Of a DNA stretch of 64,000 bases, positions 11,774-20,232 are shown one piece after another (the first letter of the stretch is position 1; the number at the start of each line of letters is the position of its first letter). The stretch is from an uncultured Verrucomicrobiota bacterium. GTDB taxonomy: Bacteria > Verrucomicrobiota > Verrucomicrobiia > Limisphaerales > UBA9464. The translations under genes were made by a program, and so were the position numbers. The notes under the pieces were generated by a model. The model saw only the letters and a program-made list of their open reading frames with translations, made no database searches and was not told where the DNA came from. Location: positions 137,432-201,431 of the forward strand of contig CAIXUG010000072.1 of NCBI GenBank assembly GCA_903922605.1, read 5' to 3'.

Positions 11774-12526
11774 TTAGGCGCCGCGCAGGTTGCGCAGGAT
11801 GACGCTGGTGGTGAACAGGCTGAAGACCATGACGCTGATGAAATAAACCAGGTCGCGCAGCTCCACGACACCGCGTTGGAAATTGGTGAAATGAGGCATC
11901 ACGCTGAAGGCCGCGATGGTGTTCACGAGCCAGTCGGGGGCCCAGCGTACCGCCAGGCTGGTCACCTGTTCCCAGCCCGCGAAAATGAGGAAGAAGCAGA
12001 TGACCACGGACATGATGAAGCTGATGACCTGGTTGCGCGTGAGCGCCGAGGTCATCACCGTCACGGCGAGGTAGGCGCCGGCCAGCAGCAGGCTGCCGAG
12101 ATAGCCGGCCGCAGTTGCGCCGACATCCGGCGAGCCCAGATACATCGCGGTGGCCACGACCGGGAAGGTGAGGGCGAGCGCGATGGCCAGGAACAGCCAG
12201 CAGGCGAGGAACTTGCCGACGATGGCCTCCCAGGCCGCGACCGGCATCGTGAGGAGCAGTTCCAGGGTGCCGGTACGGCGCTCTTCCGACCACAGCCGCA
12301 TGCCGGCGGCCGGCACGAGGAAGAGGTAGAGCCACGGGTGCCAGTTGAAGAAGGGCCGCGCCAGTGAGGCCTCACCAATCTCGAAAAACCCGCCCAGCAT
12401 GAACGTGAAGAAGCCGTTCAGGAGCAGGAAGATCACGATGAACACGTACGCGACCGGCGAGTTGAAGTAACCCATCAGCTCGCGCTTGGCGATGGTCCGG
12501 ATGTTGCGAATGGAATCGGAGAGCAT
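11774..12526 (-). CDS. ABC transporter permease, GldF-like (ABC-2 family)
   Basis: 250 residues with about six transmembrane helices in ABC-2 permease layout. The N-terminus IAKRELMGYFNSPVAYVFIV matches the 'inward helix, SPxAYVF' opening of GldF-like permeases, and RLWSEERRTGTLELLLTMPV is the ABC-2 signature loop that couples to the ATPase. It sits between the ATPase and GldG-like genes in the same operon. Substrate unknown; such permeases often export or move lipids or polysaccharides, or act mechanically. Confidence 0.88.
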   Translation of the reverse strand: MLSDSIRNIRTIAKRELMGYFNSPVAYVFIVIFLLLNGFFTFMLGGFFEIGEASLARPFFNWHPWLYLFLVPAAGMRLWSEERRTGTLELLLTMPVAAWEAIVGKFLACWLFLAIALALTFPVVATAMYLGSPDVGATAAGYLGSLLLAGAYLAVTVMTSALTRNQVISFIMSVVICFFLIFAGWEQVTSLAVRWAPDWLVNTIAAFSVMPHFTNFQRGVVELRDLVYFISVMVFSLFTTSVILRNLRGA

Positions 12527-12625
12527 GGTGAGAAAGGGGATGCTGGTTGCTGGGTGCCGGAGGCTGGATCAGGGCGAGCCGTCCGCCTTCTGGCATCCGG
12601 CATTCGCTTCCACCTTCCGAGCTGG

Positions 12626-13588
12626 CTAGTCGTTCCTGGCCTTGACGGTGTCGGGGAGGGTGATCGCGCGGAAGACGTCGTCGAGGCGGCCTTCCTCGGT
12701 GTGGAGTTCATCGAACTTCCAGCCTTCCTTCACGGTGAGTTCGGCGACCGCTTTGGCCAGTTCGCCATTCACGTTTTTGTCGCGCGGGAAGACGCGGGCG
12801 TTGACTGCATTGTTGCCCGAGCTGACCGAAACCTTGCCGGCGACCATCAGGCTGCTGAGCCGGGACTTCACGGTCTCCGCCGCGGTGCCGAACACCCGCA
12901 GCGTGACACTGCCGGCTCCCTCGGCCTTGGCTTTCAGCTCAGACGGTGTGCCGTTGGCGACCACGGTGCCGCGATCAATGATCATGGCCCGCGAACAGAC
13001 CGCCTCGACTTCCTCGAGGATGTGGGTGCTGAAGATGATGGCCTTCTTTTCGCCCATGCGCTTGATGAGCTGCCGCACCTCATGCTTCTGGTTCGGGTCC
13101 AGGCCGTCGGTCGGCTCGTCGAGGACGAGCACCTCGGGATCATGGATGATGGACTGGGCGAAGCAGGTACGATGGCGGTAGCCCTTGGACAGCGTGTCCA
13201 CCGACTGGTGCAGCACGCTTTCCAGAAAGCAGAGGCCGGCGACGCGGTTGACGGCGTCGTCAATGGCCCGGCCGCTCAGGCCGCGCATCTCGGCGCAGAA
13301 GGCGAGGAAGCCCCGCACGGTCATGTCGCTGTAGCAGGGGGCCGCTTCCGGCAGGTAGCCGATGAGTTTCTTGGCGGCGATCGGGTTTTCGGCAATGTCA
13401 TGGCCGCCGATGGTAACCTTGCCGGAGGTGGGCGGGAAGAAGCCCGTGAGCATGCGCATGGTGGTGGATTTTCCCGCGCCGTTCGGCCCGAGGAATCCAA
13501 GGATCTCCCCGCGCTGGACGCTGAACGTCACGTTGTTAACGGCCTTCTTTGGGCCGAATTCCTTCACCAAATTCTCGACAGTAATCAT
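12626..13588 (-). CDS. ABC transporter ATP-binding protein, GldA-like
   Basis: 320 residues from ATG 13588. Walker A is GPNGAGKST (residues 34-42), the Q-loop region is IGYLPE, the signature is LSKGYRHR, Walker B is VLVLDEPTDGLD, and the switch His lies in FSTHILEEV. About 80 extra C-terminal residues follow the nucleotide-binding domain, as in GldA/NatA-type ATPases. First gene of the four-gene operon; it powers the permease at 11774-12526. The upstream region 13589-13780 shows no clear promoter. Confidence 0.92.
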   Translation of the reverse strand: MITVENLVKEFGPKKAVNNVTFSVQRGEILGFLGPNGAGKSTTMRMLTGFFPPTSGKVTIGGHDIAENPIAAKKLIGYLPEAAPCYSDMTVRGFLAFCAEMRGLSGRAIDDAVNRVAGLCFLESVLHQSVDTLSKGYRHRTCFAQSIIHDPEVLVLDEPTDGLDPNQKHEVRQLIKRMGEKKAIIFSTHILEEVEAVCSRAMIIDRGTVVANGTPSELKAKAEGAGSVTLRVFGTAAETVKSRLSSLMVAGKVSVSSGNNAVNARVFPRDKNVNGELAKAVAELTVKEGWKFDELHTEEGRLDDVFRAITLPDTVKARND

Positions 13589-13781
13589 GGTTCTGATGGC
13601 GCTACCGCGTAGCTGCTTCCTCTGGACGGGCCGTGAGAGAAGCCAGAAACCTGCCACCCCGTCAAGGGGTGCAGGCCCCGGCTTCGCCCGCCACAGGGGA
13701 AGTTGTTCGAATGACATCCGCCCCGTGGGGCATGTTCAAAAAATTGTTCAACCGCGGTCCGCAGGATTCGGGCCAGCAAAG

Positions 13782-13811
13782 AAAAGGGCGGCAACATTCG
13801 GTTGCCGCCCT
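13782..13811 (-). terminator. Terminator of the Tat-exported oxidoreductase gene
   Basis: GGGCGGCAAC (13786-13795) pairs with GTTGCCGCCC (13801-13810) around a 5-nt loop, followed on the minus strand by TTTTC. It lies 29 bp beyond the stop at 13840. Confidence 0.85.
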
Positions 13812-13839
13812 GCAACTGGAGCCGGTGGATGAGCCGGAA

Positions 13840-15270
13840 TCAGTATTCGTGCTTCTGTTTCAGTCCGGGCATCGGGACCGGGTAAATCCCGTTGGCATCC
13901 GCCAGGAGCGGGGGCGGCGAGTCCATCGTGAACTTGTCCGTGTTCGGGCTGAATTCCTGCTCGGAGTTCAGCATGTCGTCCCAGGTGATCTCCTGTCCGG
14001 TGTGTGCGGCCATCCGGCCCATGGAGGTGGCGACACTGGCATCGACACCGCGTTTGACCTCGTTCCAGGGCTTGTCTCCGCGGATCGCGGCGATGAGTCC
14101 GTCCCATTCATTCTGGTAGGGACTGGACGTGTCGGTGCTCTGCCAGAGCATCTTGTCCCGGTCGGGAGCCTGCCCGCTGTAGATGCTGGACGGAGGGTCG
14201 CAATCATTGCGCTTCGCGATGATGGCCGAACCCTTGGTGCCGTGCGCATAGCTGTGGTACATCGGCGCCGCGCCGACCATGCAGCGCCCATCCAGCAGGA
14301 GTTTGGTGTTGTCGGGGAAGGTGTATTCGACGCTGTAGCTGTCGAAATTCTGGTCCACATTGCCGCCGCGATAGTGCCGGCCGCCGAGCGCCTGGGCCTT
14401 GACCGGCCAGGCATTTTTCATCCAGCAGCAATGGTCGATGTGATGGATGTAGAAGTCGCTGAAGCAGCCGCCGCTCGCCCAGATGAAGCTGTGGAAACGG
14501 CGGATCTGCCAGAGCAGTTCGGTCTCCGTGCCCGGCCATTTTTCGGAAAAGGCGGACCCCAGCGGACCGGCCATGCGGTAGCCACGCATGAGGATGATGT
14601 CGCCGATCTCGCCATTCTGGACGCGGTCGTGCAGTTCGATGAGCGCCTTGCTGTGCCGCGACATGAGGCCGACGCCGACCTTGAGGTTCTTCGCCGCGGC
14701 CTGCTCGGCGAGCGCATACATTTTCTTGGCGCTCGGCCCGTCGGCAATCAGCGGCTTCTCCATGAACACGTTCAGCCCCTTCTCGATGGCGTAGGTGAAG
14801 TGGACCCAGCGGAAGGCGAGCGGCGTGGTCAGGATGACGACGTCGCCCGGCTTGAGGGCGTCCATCGCGTGCTTGTAGGCGTCGAAGCCGATGAACTTGC
14901 GCTCGGGCGGCACATCCATCGTGGCGGCGTACTCGCCGCTGAGGCCCTCGAAGGTGGCCTTGAGGCGGTCCTCCAGGACATCGGCCATGGCGACGAGCTT
15001 CACGGGTCCGTTCTTGACGCTCATCGCGTTGCCGGCGGCGCCGCCACCCCGGCCGCCGCAGCCGACGAGGGCGACCTGGATGAGCTCGGTGTGCTCCGCA
15101 TGGGCCGCATTGGCGGCGGTGAGGGCGGTGGCGGTGGCGGCGACCGTCTTGGTCTGGGCGTTGATGACGGTGCGGCCGCTCAGGATGCCGGCGATGCCGC
15201 CCGTGCCGGCGGCAGCGGTCTTGAGAAAGCCGCGCCGTGACGTGACGAGGATACGAGACTTGGAGGACAT
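13840..15270 (-). CDS. Tat-exported Gfo/Idh/MocA family oxidoreductase
   Basis: 476 residues from ATG 15270. The N-terminus carries a twin-arginine signal (SRRGFLKTAAAGTGGIAGIL), so the folded, cofactor-loaded protein is exported to the periplasm. After a low-complexity Ala/Thr linker comes a Rossmann motif (VALVGCGGRGGGAAGNA), then the family's EKP motif (VFMEKPLIADG), then the C-terminal GFO_IDH_MocA domain (GGCFSDFYIHHIDHCCWM). Length and layout match the large 'Gfo/Idh/MocA with Tat signal' group common in Planctomycetes and Verrucomicrobia. Substrate unknown, probably a sugar or glycoside. It has its own terminator. Confidence 0.9.
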   Translation of the reverse strand: MSSKSRILVTSRRGFLKTAAAGTGGIAGILSGRTVINAQTKTVAATATALTAANAAHAEHTELIQVALVGCGGRGGGAAGNAMSVKNGPVKLVAMADVLEDRLKATFEGLSGEYAATMDVPPERKFIGFDAYKHAMDALKPGDVVILTTPLAFRWVHFTYAIEKGLNVFMEKPLIADGPSAKKMYALAEQAAAKNLKVGVGLMSRHSKALIELHDRVQNGEIGDIILMRGYRMAGPLGSAFSEKWPGTETELLWQIRRFHSFIWASGGCFSDFYIHHIDHCCWMKNAWPVKAQALGGRHYRGGNVDQNFDSYSVEYTFPDNTKLLLDGRCMVGAAPMYHSYAHGTKGSAIIAKRNDCDPPSSIYSGQAPDRDKMLWQSTDTSSPYQNEWDGLIAAIRGDKPWNEVKRGVDASVATSMGRMAAHTGQEITWDDMLNSEQEFSPNTDKFTMDSPPPLLADANGIYPVPMPGLKQKHEY

Positions 15271-15556
15271 GCTTGAAGCGTCTGCCCACGCGGAAAGCAC
15301 TGTCAACCATGCAGTCGGCTACTTTGCGAAAAATATTTTGAATGCGAGGGATGAAAGCACCAAGCGGAGAAGTCGAACAACACAGACAGCAAGGAACGAA
15401 CCCAAACGAATGCATCCTCCATGAACGGCGAATTTCGAGCCCGGTGTCTTCAGCCACTCAGCCCACATTCAGTCCGATGCGCAAGGAGTACGGACGCCAT
15501 TGTAACATCCGGAGTTGCCGTCTATCTGAGGCGGAGTAAAATTTACCTCTCGAACC

Positions 15557-15901
15557 ATGAAAGTCGCCAAAACGGGAAGCATTTGCGCAGTAGCTTCCCT
15601 GACTTTGGTGGTGACGCTCCTTGTTGAATGATTGCAGCCTCAGGCATATGCGGTTGGCATGGTACTTCCGCCCGCCATGTTGAATCGGGCAGGGATTCAC
15701 GTTGAACAATATGGGGTGGACCTTGAGGGGCTCCCTGAAAAGGAAATCGGATCAACGGCAGTCGCCGGGATTTATGACAGCGATTGCGGCCTCTACCTGG
15801 AAGTAAACACTTCGAATCGCCTCCTGAAGGTCCAGAGATGGAAGTGGATTGGCATCGATTTCCTTACGCTGATTGGGCGACTCAAACAGACCCTTGAGTG
15901 A
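15557..15901 (+). pseudogene. Small exported protein interrupted by an in-frame TGA
   Basis: ATG 15557 opens MKVAKTGSICAVASLTLVVT, a good signal-peptide start, but a TGA stops it at 15629-15631. The same frame then continues without interruption for 89 codons (LQPQAYAVGMVLPPAM...) to a TGA at 15899. Read through, it would be a ~114-residue exported protein with cleavage near QAYA. Either the gene is broken by one nonsense change, the base call is wrong, or the downstream part is translated from an internal start. I do not recognise the mature part. Confidence 0.5.
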
Positions 15902-15941
15902 TCAGGAAATTCCAATCGGAGCTACGGCAAAGCATTTTACA

Positions 15942-16403
15942 ATGGCAATTCGAACTTTGATCCTGGTGACGGTGCTGTTTCTGGCCGGGTGCTCGGGTGC
16001 GGATGAACCTTCCGATCCTGCCAAACTGGAGGGGGCATTCCGGGGCGAGTTTCATTTCAGACCGCCGCCCGGAACCCAGATCAAAGTAAGGTATGTCTGG
16101 GTTGGAGATGCGTGGATCCTCTGGATGCGATTCACCTATGGTGAAGAAACTTTCAAACAAGTCATCGGCACCAATCTGACCGCTGTCGAAATAAACCAGC
16201 CAGATGCCCGAGCATCTGCGACCTCGAGTGTGTTTGGAAATCCGAATGCCCCGGCTTGGTGGCCAAGGAGCTTTCCGAAAACAAATCAGACTGTCTTTTC
16301 CAATTCGGATGCCCACCGAATCGGTGGCGTGGTGGGGCGGGCATACTGCTGGAAGGACGAGGAGAGCGGTTGGATATACTGGCAGCGCGGGGATTCCCAA
16401 TAA
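15942..16403 (+). CDS. Small putative lipoprotein, function unknown
   Basis: 153 residues from ATG 15942; the frame is open back to 15873 but the upstream residues are not signal-like. MAIRTLILVTVLFLAGCSGA is a clear lipoprotein signal with lipobox LAGC, so Cys would be lipidated. The mature part has a beta-strand-rich, aromatic sequence (IKVRYVWVGDAWILWMRF; SGWIYWQRGD) and no known motif. It is less GC-rich than its neighbours and follows the broken small gene by 40 bp, so the two could once have formed a pair. Confidence 0.65.
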   Translation: MAIRTLILVTVLFLAGCSGADEPSDPAKLEGAFRGEFHFRPPPGTQIKVRYVWVGDAWILWMRFTYGEETFKQVIGTNLTAVEINQPDARASATSSVFGNPNAPAWWPRSFPKTNQTVFSNSDAHRIGGVVGRAYCWKDEESGWIYWQRGDSQ

Positions 16404-16485
16404 GCCCCAGCATCCGCACCTTGGTCGGCATTTTTCAGCGCGACTGCAATCGTGACGTGGTGGGCTGCAACCCGTTGAAGGAGAA

Positions 16486-16575
16486 TGGCGGAAGGGGAGG
16501 GATTTGAACCCCCGGTAGGCTTGCACCTACGCCTGATTTCGAGTCAGGTGCCTTCAACCACTCAGCCACCCTTCC
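16486..16575 (-). tRNA. tRNA-Ser (anticodon CGA)
   Basis: Read on the minus strand: acceptor arm GGAAGGG with CCCTTCC, D-arm GGCTGAGTGGTTGAAGGC, anticodon stem CCTGA/TCAGG around CTCGAAA (anticodon CGA), long variable arm (GTAGG..CCTAC) typical of class II tRNA-Ser, and T-arm GGGGG-TTCAAAT-CCCTC. It ends with discriminator G and an encoded CCA at 16488-16486. It reads UCG codons. Confidence 0.95.
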
Positions 16576-16734
16576 GCCCGAAGCGCAGTGAGTATCCGAG
16601 GGCGGCGGCTCATGGCAAGTGCGCGCTTACGTTTTGAGACGGAACGATGAGCGCGACAACCGCGTGACTGCAACGAAGTGACAGCAAATCTGTATGGTTG
16701 GCCGGATTTGCAATTCAGCCGGCATTGGCCCTCC

Positions 16735-16765
16735 GAAGTAGGACGGGGCGTCTCGCCCGTCCTCC
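16735..16765. repeat. Inverted repeat family B, second locus, left copy
   Basis: GAAGTAGGACGGGGCGTCTC then GCCCGTCCTCC; nearly the same as 8181-8210. Inverted partner at 16836-16869. Confidence 0.75.
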
Positions 16766-16835
16766 AATTGTTGCTGTCGAAGCCAAAGTGTGATCTGAGT
16801 CCTTCGCGAGCGAGCGCATCGTGAGGAGAAAAAGT

Positions 16836-16869
16836 CAGAAGACGGGCGGGACGCTCCGTCCTACTTTGG
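16836..16869. repeat. Inverted repeat family B, second locus, right copy
   Basis: CAGAAGACGGGCGGGACGCT then CCGTCCTACTTTGG, closely matching the right copy at 8594-8626. The conserved ...CTACTTTGG end shows a defined outer boundary. Confidence 0.75.
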
Positions 16870-16876
16870 AAGCCTG

Positions 16877-18304
16877 CTACCCCGCATTCCCGTGGCGCGG
16901 GCGCAGGCCGAGTTGGGTGAGTTTCTCGCGCAGGGTAAGTCGCGAGATGCCCAGCCAGCGGGCCGCCTGGGCCTGATTGCCCCGGGCCAGTTCGATGGCC
17001 TGGGTGATGACTTCCTTTTCCGCCTCTTCCAGCAGGCGGGCGTGGGCGTCCGTGAGTTCGCCCCGCTGCGCACGGGCCAACAGATCCGCCGCCAACGCGT
17101 GGAGTGACCCGGACTGGCCGGCTTCCTCGCCCTTGGGGTTTTGCAGGGATTGGCGTACCTGTTCGGGCTGGATCGGCAGGCCGCGCGCCTGCAGCAGCAG
17201 CCGGCGGATCACGTTTTCCAACTGGCGGATGTTGCCGGGCCACGGATCGGCCTCCAGCAGCCGGATCGCCTCGGTGCTCAGGCCAGGCTCGGGCACCTCG
17301 TATTCGGCGGCGTATTTGCGGAGGAAATGGCGCGCCAGCACGGCCACGTCTTCGCGGCGGTGGCGCAGCGGGGGCAGGTGGATGGTCACGACGCTCAGCC
17401 GGTAGAAGAGGTCCGCGCGGAATTTGCCCTCGGCCATCATCGCCTCCAGATCGCGATGGGTGGCGGCGATGACGCGCACATCCACGGAGAGGGTCTCGTT
17501 CCCGCCGACCCGCTGGATGGTCCGCTCCTGCAGCACGCGAAGGAGTTTCACCTGGATGCCGGGGCTGAGGTCGCCGATCTCGTCGAGAAACAGCGTGCCC
17601 CGGTCGGCCTGCTCGAAGCGGCCGATGCGCCGGTGATCGGCCCCGGTGAAGGCGCCGCGTTCGTGGCCGAACAGCTCGCTCTCCAGCAGGTTTTCCGGAA
17701 TCGCCGCGCAGTTGATCGCGATGAAGGGCGCGCCGGAGCGCCCGCTGTGCTGGTAGATGGCGCGGGCGATCAGTTCCTTGCCCGTGCCGGTCTCGCCGCG
17801 CAATAGCACCGTCACCGGTTTGGCCGCCACGCGGCCGATCTCCTTGCAGACCTCCTGCATCACGCTGCTGATGCCCACCAGCGCGGTGCCGGGACGCGAC
17901 GTCTCGGCCAGCGCCACCGGCTCGGACATGAGCGTCCCGGCGGCCACCGAGTGATGGAGGAGCTCCAGCAGGCGCTCCATTTCGAACGGCTTTTGCAGGT
18001 ATTCGTAGGCTCCGAGCTTCGTCGCCTCGATCGCCGTCTCGATGGTCCCGTGGGCGGTCATCAGGATCACGGGCAGGCGGGGCTTGGAGAGATGGAGCCG
18101 GCGGACCAGTTCCAATCCGCCCAGGCCGGGCAGCCGAAGGTCAGTCACGACGACTTCGAATTCCTCGGATTCCGCCCGGCGCAGGCCGTCATCACCCCGG
18201 GGGCTGTGGGTGACCTTGTAATCCTCATCCTCGAGCACCTGGCGCAGATTCGCGGCGAGGCTGATGTCATCCTCAATGAGCAGGATACGGGCGGCAGGCG
18301 GCAT
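16877..18304 (-). CDS. Sigma-54-dependent response regulator, NtrC/ZraR type
   Basis: 475 residues from ATG 18304. The receiver domain (about 5-118) has the acidic pocket E11/D12/D13, phospho-acceptor D55 (VVVTDLRLPGLGG), T83 and K105. The AAA+ domain has Walker A GETGTGKE (170-177) and GAFTGA (217-222), the loop that contacts sigma-54. A C-terminal Fis-type helix-turn-helix (QAARWLGISRLTLREKL) binds DNA. Once phosphorylated it should activate sigma-54 promoters. It is divergent from the efflux operon; the shared upstream region holds a perfect palindrome (18363-18381). No kinase gene is adjacent; the nearest is at 28403-29800, beyond the operon. ZraR/HydG and CzcR-like roles are plausible but unproven. 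Confidence 0.93.
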   Translation of the reverse strand: MPPAARILLIEDDISLAANLRQVLEDEDYKVTHSPRGDDGLRRAESEEFEVVVTDLRLPGLGGLELVRRLHLSKPRLPVILMTAHGTIETAIEATKLGAYEYLQKPFEMERLLELLHHSVAAGTLMSEPVALAETSRPGTALVGISSVMQEVCKEIGRVAAKPVTVLLRGETGTGKELIARAIYQHSGRSGAPFIAINCAAIPENLLESELFGHERGAFTGADHRRIGRFEQADRGTLFLDEIGDLSPGIQVKLLRVLQERTIQRVGGNETLSVDVRVIAATHRDLEAMMAEGKFRADLFYRLSVVTIHLPPLRHRREDVAVLARHFLRKYAAEYEVPEPGLSTEAIRLLEADPWPGNIRQLENVIRRLLLQARGLPIQPEQVRQSLQNPKGEEAGQSGSLHALAADLLARAQRGELTDAHARLLEEAEKEVITQAIELARGNQAQAARWLGISRLTLREKLTQLGLRPRHGNAG

Positions 18305-18362
18305 GATGGGAAACGGTAGCGTGGAAGGACGGCAATGGCAGCCCGGAATTGTTTTTCGTAAC

Positions 18363-18381
18363 CACCACCCATTGGGTGGTG
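18363..18381. promoter_or_regulatory. Perfect palindrome, probable response-regulator binding site
   Basis: CACCACCCA-T-TGGGTGGTG is a 9+1+9 perfect inverted repeat in the divergent region. It lies 58 bp upstream of the regulator start and about 120 bp upstream of the possible sigma-54 element of the efflux operon, a normal distance for an NtrC-family enhancer site. Assignment to this regulator is inference. Confidence 0.55.
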
Positions 18382-18483
18382 TGGTGCGATTGCTTACCAT
18401 CGGCTGGTCAGTCACTTACCACTCTCGCCGGTTGAGCGGTTCGATTTCTGAGCATTTTTCGAAAAACCGTCCCTAACGGCCGC

Positions 18484-18499
18484 TGGCATACCGGTAGCT
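18484..18499 (+). promoter_or_regulatory. Possible sigma-54 (-24/-12) promoter of the efflux operon
   Basis: TGGCATACCGGTAGCT has GG (18485-18486) and GC (18497-18498) separated by exactly 10 nt, as in sigma-54 promoters. The -12 element is TAGC rather than TTGC. Transcription would start only a few bases from the proposed ATG at 18511, so either the mRNA is almost leaderless or this is coincidence. Confidence 0.35.
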
Positions 18500-18510
18500 C
18501 TTAGGTGCGC

Positions 18511-18873
18511 ATGGTTTGTCATCTCAATCGCGCCGTCCGAAAGGGCAGTGGATTGTTCGGCCTTCTGTTGCTCGCCCTGGGCGCCTCGTCGGCGCAGGCG
18601 GCCCCGCGTCCTCTTCCGGAGTGGTTCGCCGGTCAATTTGAATTTGTCTACGCAAAGGTCGGGGGCAGCGAACTGGTCCTGCGCGATCCGGCCGCTTCAG
18701 CGGAGCTGCATTTCAGATGGGACAAACACACTGCGGTGTTCTTTCACCCGGGCCAGAAGAAGCCCGCCCGGTTTGATGCCAAGGCCGCCGAACGGCTGCA
18801 GCCGGGCGCGCCATTACGGGTGCTGTATGTGAAGCACGGCAACTCTCTGCTGGCCCGCCGGGTGGTTGAATGA
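18511..18873 (+). CDS. Small exported protein at the head of the efflux operon
   Basis: 120 residues from ATG 18511. A signal peptide with core LFGLLLLALGASS ends at AQA before APRPLPEW. The mature ~90 residues (EFVYAKVGGSELVLRDP; LHFRWDKHTAVFFHP; LRVLYVKHGNSLLARRV) look like a small beta-rich periplasmic protein. It is followed by tolC with an ATGA overlap, so the two are translationally coupled. A role as a periplasmic accessory or metal-binding protein of the pump is inference; there is no Cys- or Met-rich cluster, and I do not recognise a family. Confidence 0.7.
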   Translation: MVCHLNRAVRKGSGLFGLLLLALGASSAQAAPRPLPEWFAGQFEFVYAKVGGSELVLRDPAASAELHFRWDKHTAVFFHPGQKKPARFDAKAAERLQPGAPLRVLYVKHGNSLLARRVVE

Positions 18874-20222
18874 GAACGTCCCCGATGACCTTCTATCAAT
18901 TTGAGCGTCGGCTGGTCCAGCTGGCCCGGGTTATTCTGGGCCTGGGTTCGGTGATTGTGCGTCTGGCCTTTGCCGAGGACGCATCCACCAATGCGCCGGG
19001 CCCACGGTTGCAACTGGCCGACGCCAAACGGCTCGCCTTCGAGCGGAACTGGGACCTGCTGGCGGCGAAGGCCGACGTGGACATCGCCACGGCGCAGGGG
19101 CTGGTCTCCAAGGAATTTCCGAACCCGGTGGTCGGCCTGACGGTGATGAAAATCCCCACGGACGGCCAGCCGTCGTCCACGGTGCTGGGCAACAGTTTCT
19201 TCCACCGCAGCTACGACACGATCGCGTCGTTCAACCAGCTGGTCGAGATCGGCGGCAAGCGCACCGCCCGCAAGACTTCGGCGAAGGCGGGTGTGGAAGG
19301 GGCCACCGCCCGTTTCGCGGATGCCCGCCGTCTGCTGGATCTGGCCGTGACCAGGGCCTATGTGGCCTCGCTGCTTGCCGACGAGCAGGCGCACGTGCTG
19401 CACGCCTCGGCGGAATCCCTGCGGCGCGAGGCCGGGATTGCCGAGACCCGCTACAAGGCGGGTGACATTTCCCGGGCGGACCGGGATCAGATTGTGATTT
19501 CTGCCGACCGCCTTGAGCTGGATGCCAGCCGGGCGGAGTCGGATGCGCACGCGGCGCGCATCCAGCTGGAGGTCCTATTGGGAACTCCGGAGGCAAAAGG
19601 TGATTTGGCGCTGGGCGGTTCTCTCACGGAGTTGACGAGGGAAACGATGGCAAGGGTTAGGGGGCCGTCCAGCGCCTCCGTTGATATTGCCGAACGCCCG
19701 GATGTCCGGGCGGCGGCCGCGGCAGTGAAAAAGGCGGATGCCGATCTGCGCCTGCAAAAGGCCCAGCGCGTGCCCGACCCGACCTTCCTGGTGCAGTACG
19801 AGCGGGAACCGCCGGACAAGAACGACACCGTGGGTTTCGGCGTTTCCTTCCCGCTTCCGCTGTGGAACTGGAACCGGGGCAACATCGCCGCCGCCGCCGC
19901 CACGCGCACGCAGGCCGAAGGGCACGTGCTTCAGGCCCGGGCCAATGCGTTCGCCGAGATCGCGACCGCCCAGCACGAGCTAAATACCGCGACGGAGCGG
20001 AGCCAGCGCTACTCGACCCAGATTGTGCCGCATTCGGCGGCCATCACCGAGACCGTGCGCTTTGCCTACCAGAAGGGCGGGGCTTCGCTGCTCGACCTGC
20101 TCACCGCCGAGCGCAACGACAACGACGTGCGGCTCGCCGCCGCGACCGCCGAGGCGGACGCCGCGAATGCGGCCGCCTCCTTGCAGACGGCCTTGGGCGA
20201 CAGCCCGGCGGCCAAACCCTGA
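18870..20222 (+). CDS. TolC family outer-membrane efflux protein (CusC/CzcC-like)
   Basis: 450 residues. The N-terminus is hydrophobic with a probable signal peptide ending near AFAEDAS. Two TolC-type repeats follow: the first runs from LQLADAKRLAFERNWDLLAA to LLGTPEAKG, the second from DIAERPDVRAAAAAVKKADA to SLQTALGD. Long Ala/Glu-rich helices would form the periplasmic tunnel. The GVSFPLPLWNWNRGNIAAAA phrase is the typical beta-barrel strand of metal-efflux TolC proteins. It starts inside the stop codon of the preceding gene and is followed 10 bp later by the adaptor gene. Confidence 0.9.
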   Translation: MRTSPMTFYQFERRLVQLARVILGLGSVIVRLAFAEDASTNAPGPRLQLADAKRLAFERNWDLLAAKADVDIATAQGLVSKEFPNPVVGLTVMKIPTDGQPSSTVLGNSFFHRSYDTIASFNQLVEIGGKRTARKTSAKAGVEGATARFADARRLLDLAVTRAYVASLLADEQAHVLHASAESLRREAGIAETRYKAGDISRADRDQIVISADRLELDASRAESDAHAARIQLEVLLGTPEAKGDLALGGSLTELTRETMARVRGPSSASVDIAERPDVRAAAAAVKKADADLRLQKAQRVPDPTFLVQYEREPPDKNDTVGFGVSFPLPLWNWNRGNIAAAAATRTQAEGHVLQARANAFAEIATAQHELNTATERSQRYSTQIVPHSAAITETVRFAYQKGGASLLDLLTAERNDNDVRLAAATAEADAANAAASLQTALGDSPAAKP

Positions 20223-20232
20223 TCATTTTTCC

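Larger units (their letters stand above)
16576..16876. other. Gene-free spacer with inverted repeat pair B
   Basis: 301 bp between tRNA-Ser and the response regulator stop. It contains a family B pair (16735-16765 and 16836-16869) enclosing about 70 bp. No gene or RNA is seen; the right copy ends 8 bp before the regulator stop codon. Confidence 0.7.

Noticed and set aside
9877-11802. 641-codon plus-strand frame
   Set aside because: Antisense shadow of the GldG-like gene; composition is His/Leu/Glu/Arg-rich as expected from the complementary strand.
13589-13780. Promoter from TTGAAC repeats upstream of the ABC operon
   Set aside because: Two TTGAAC copies occur on the minus strand, but no -10 at proper spacing; not strong enough to report.
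15629-15631. TGA as selenocysteine
   Set aside because: It falls in a hydrophobic signal peptide, no Sec-type hairpin is obvious immediately downstream, and the protein is not a recognised selenoprotein.
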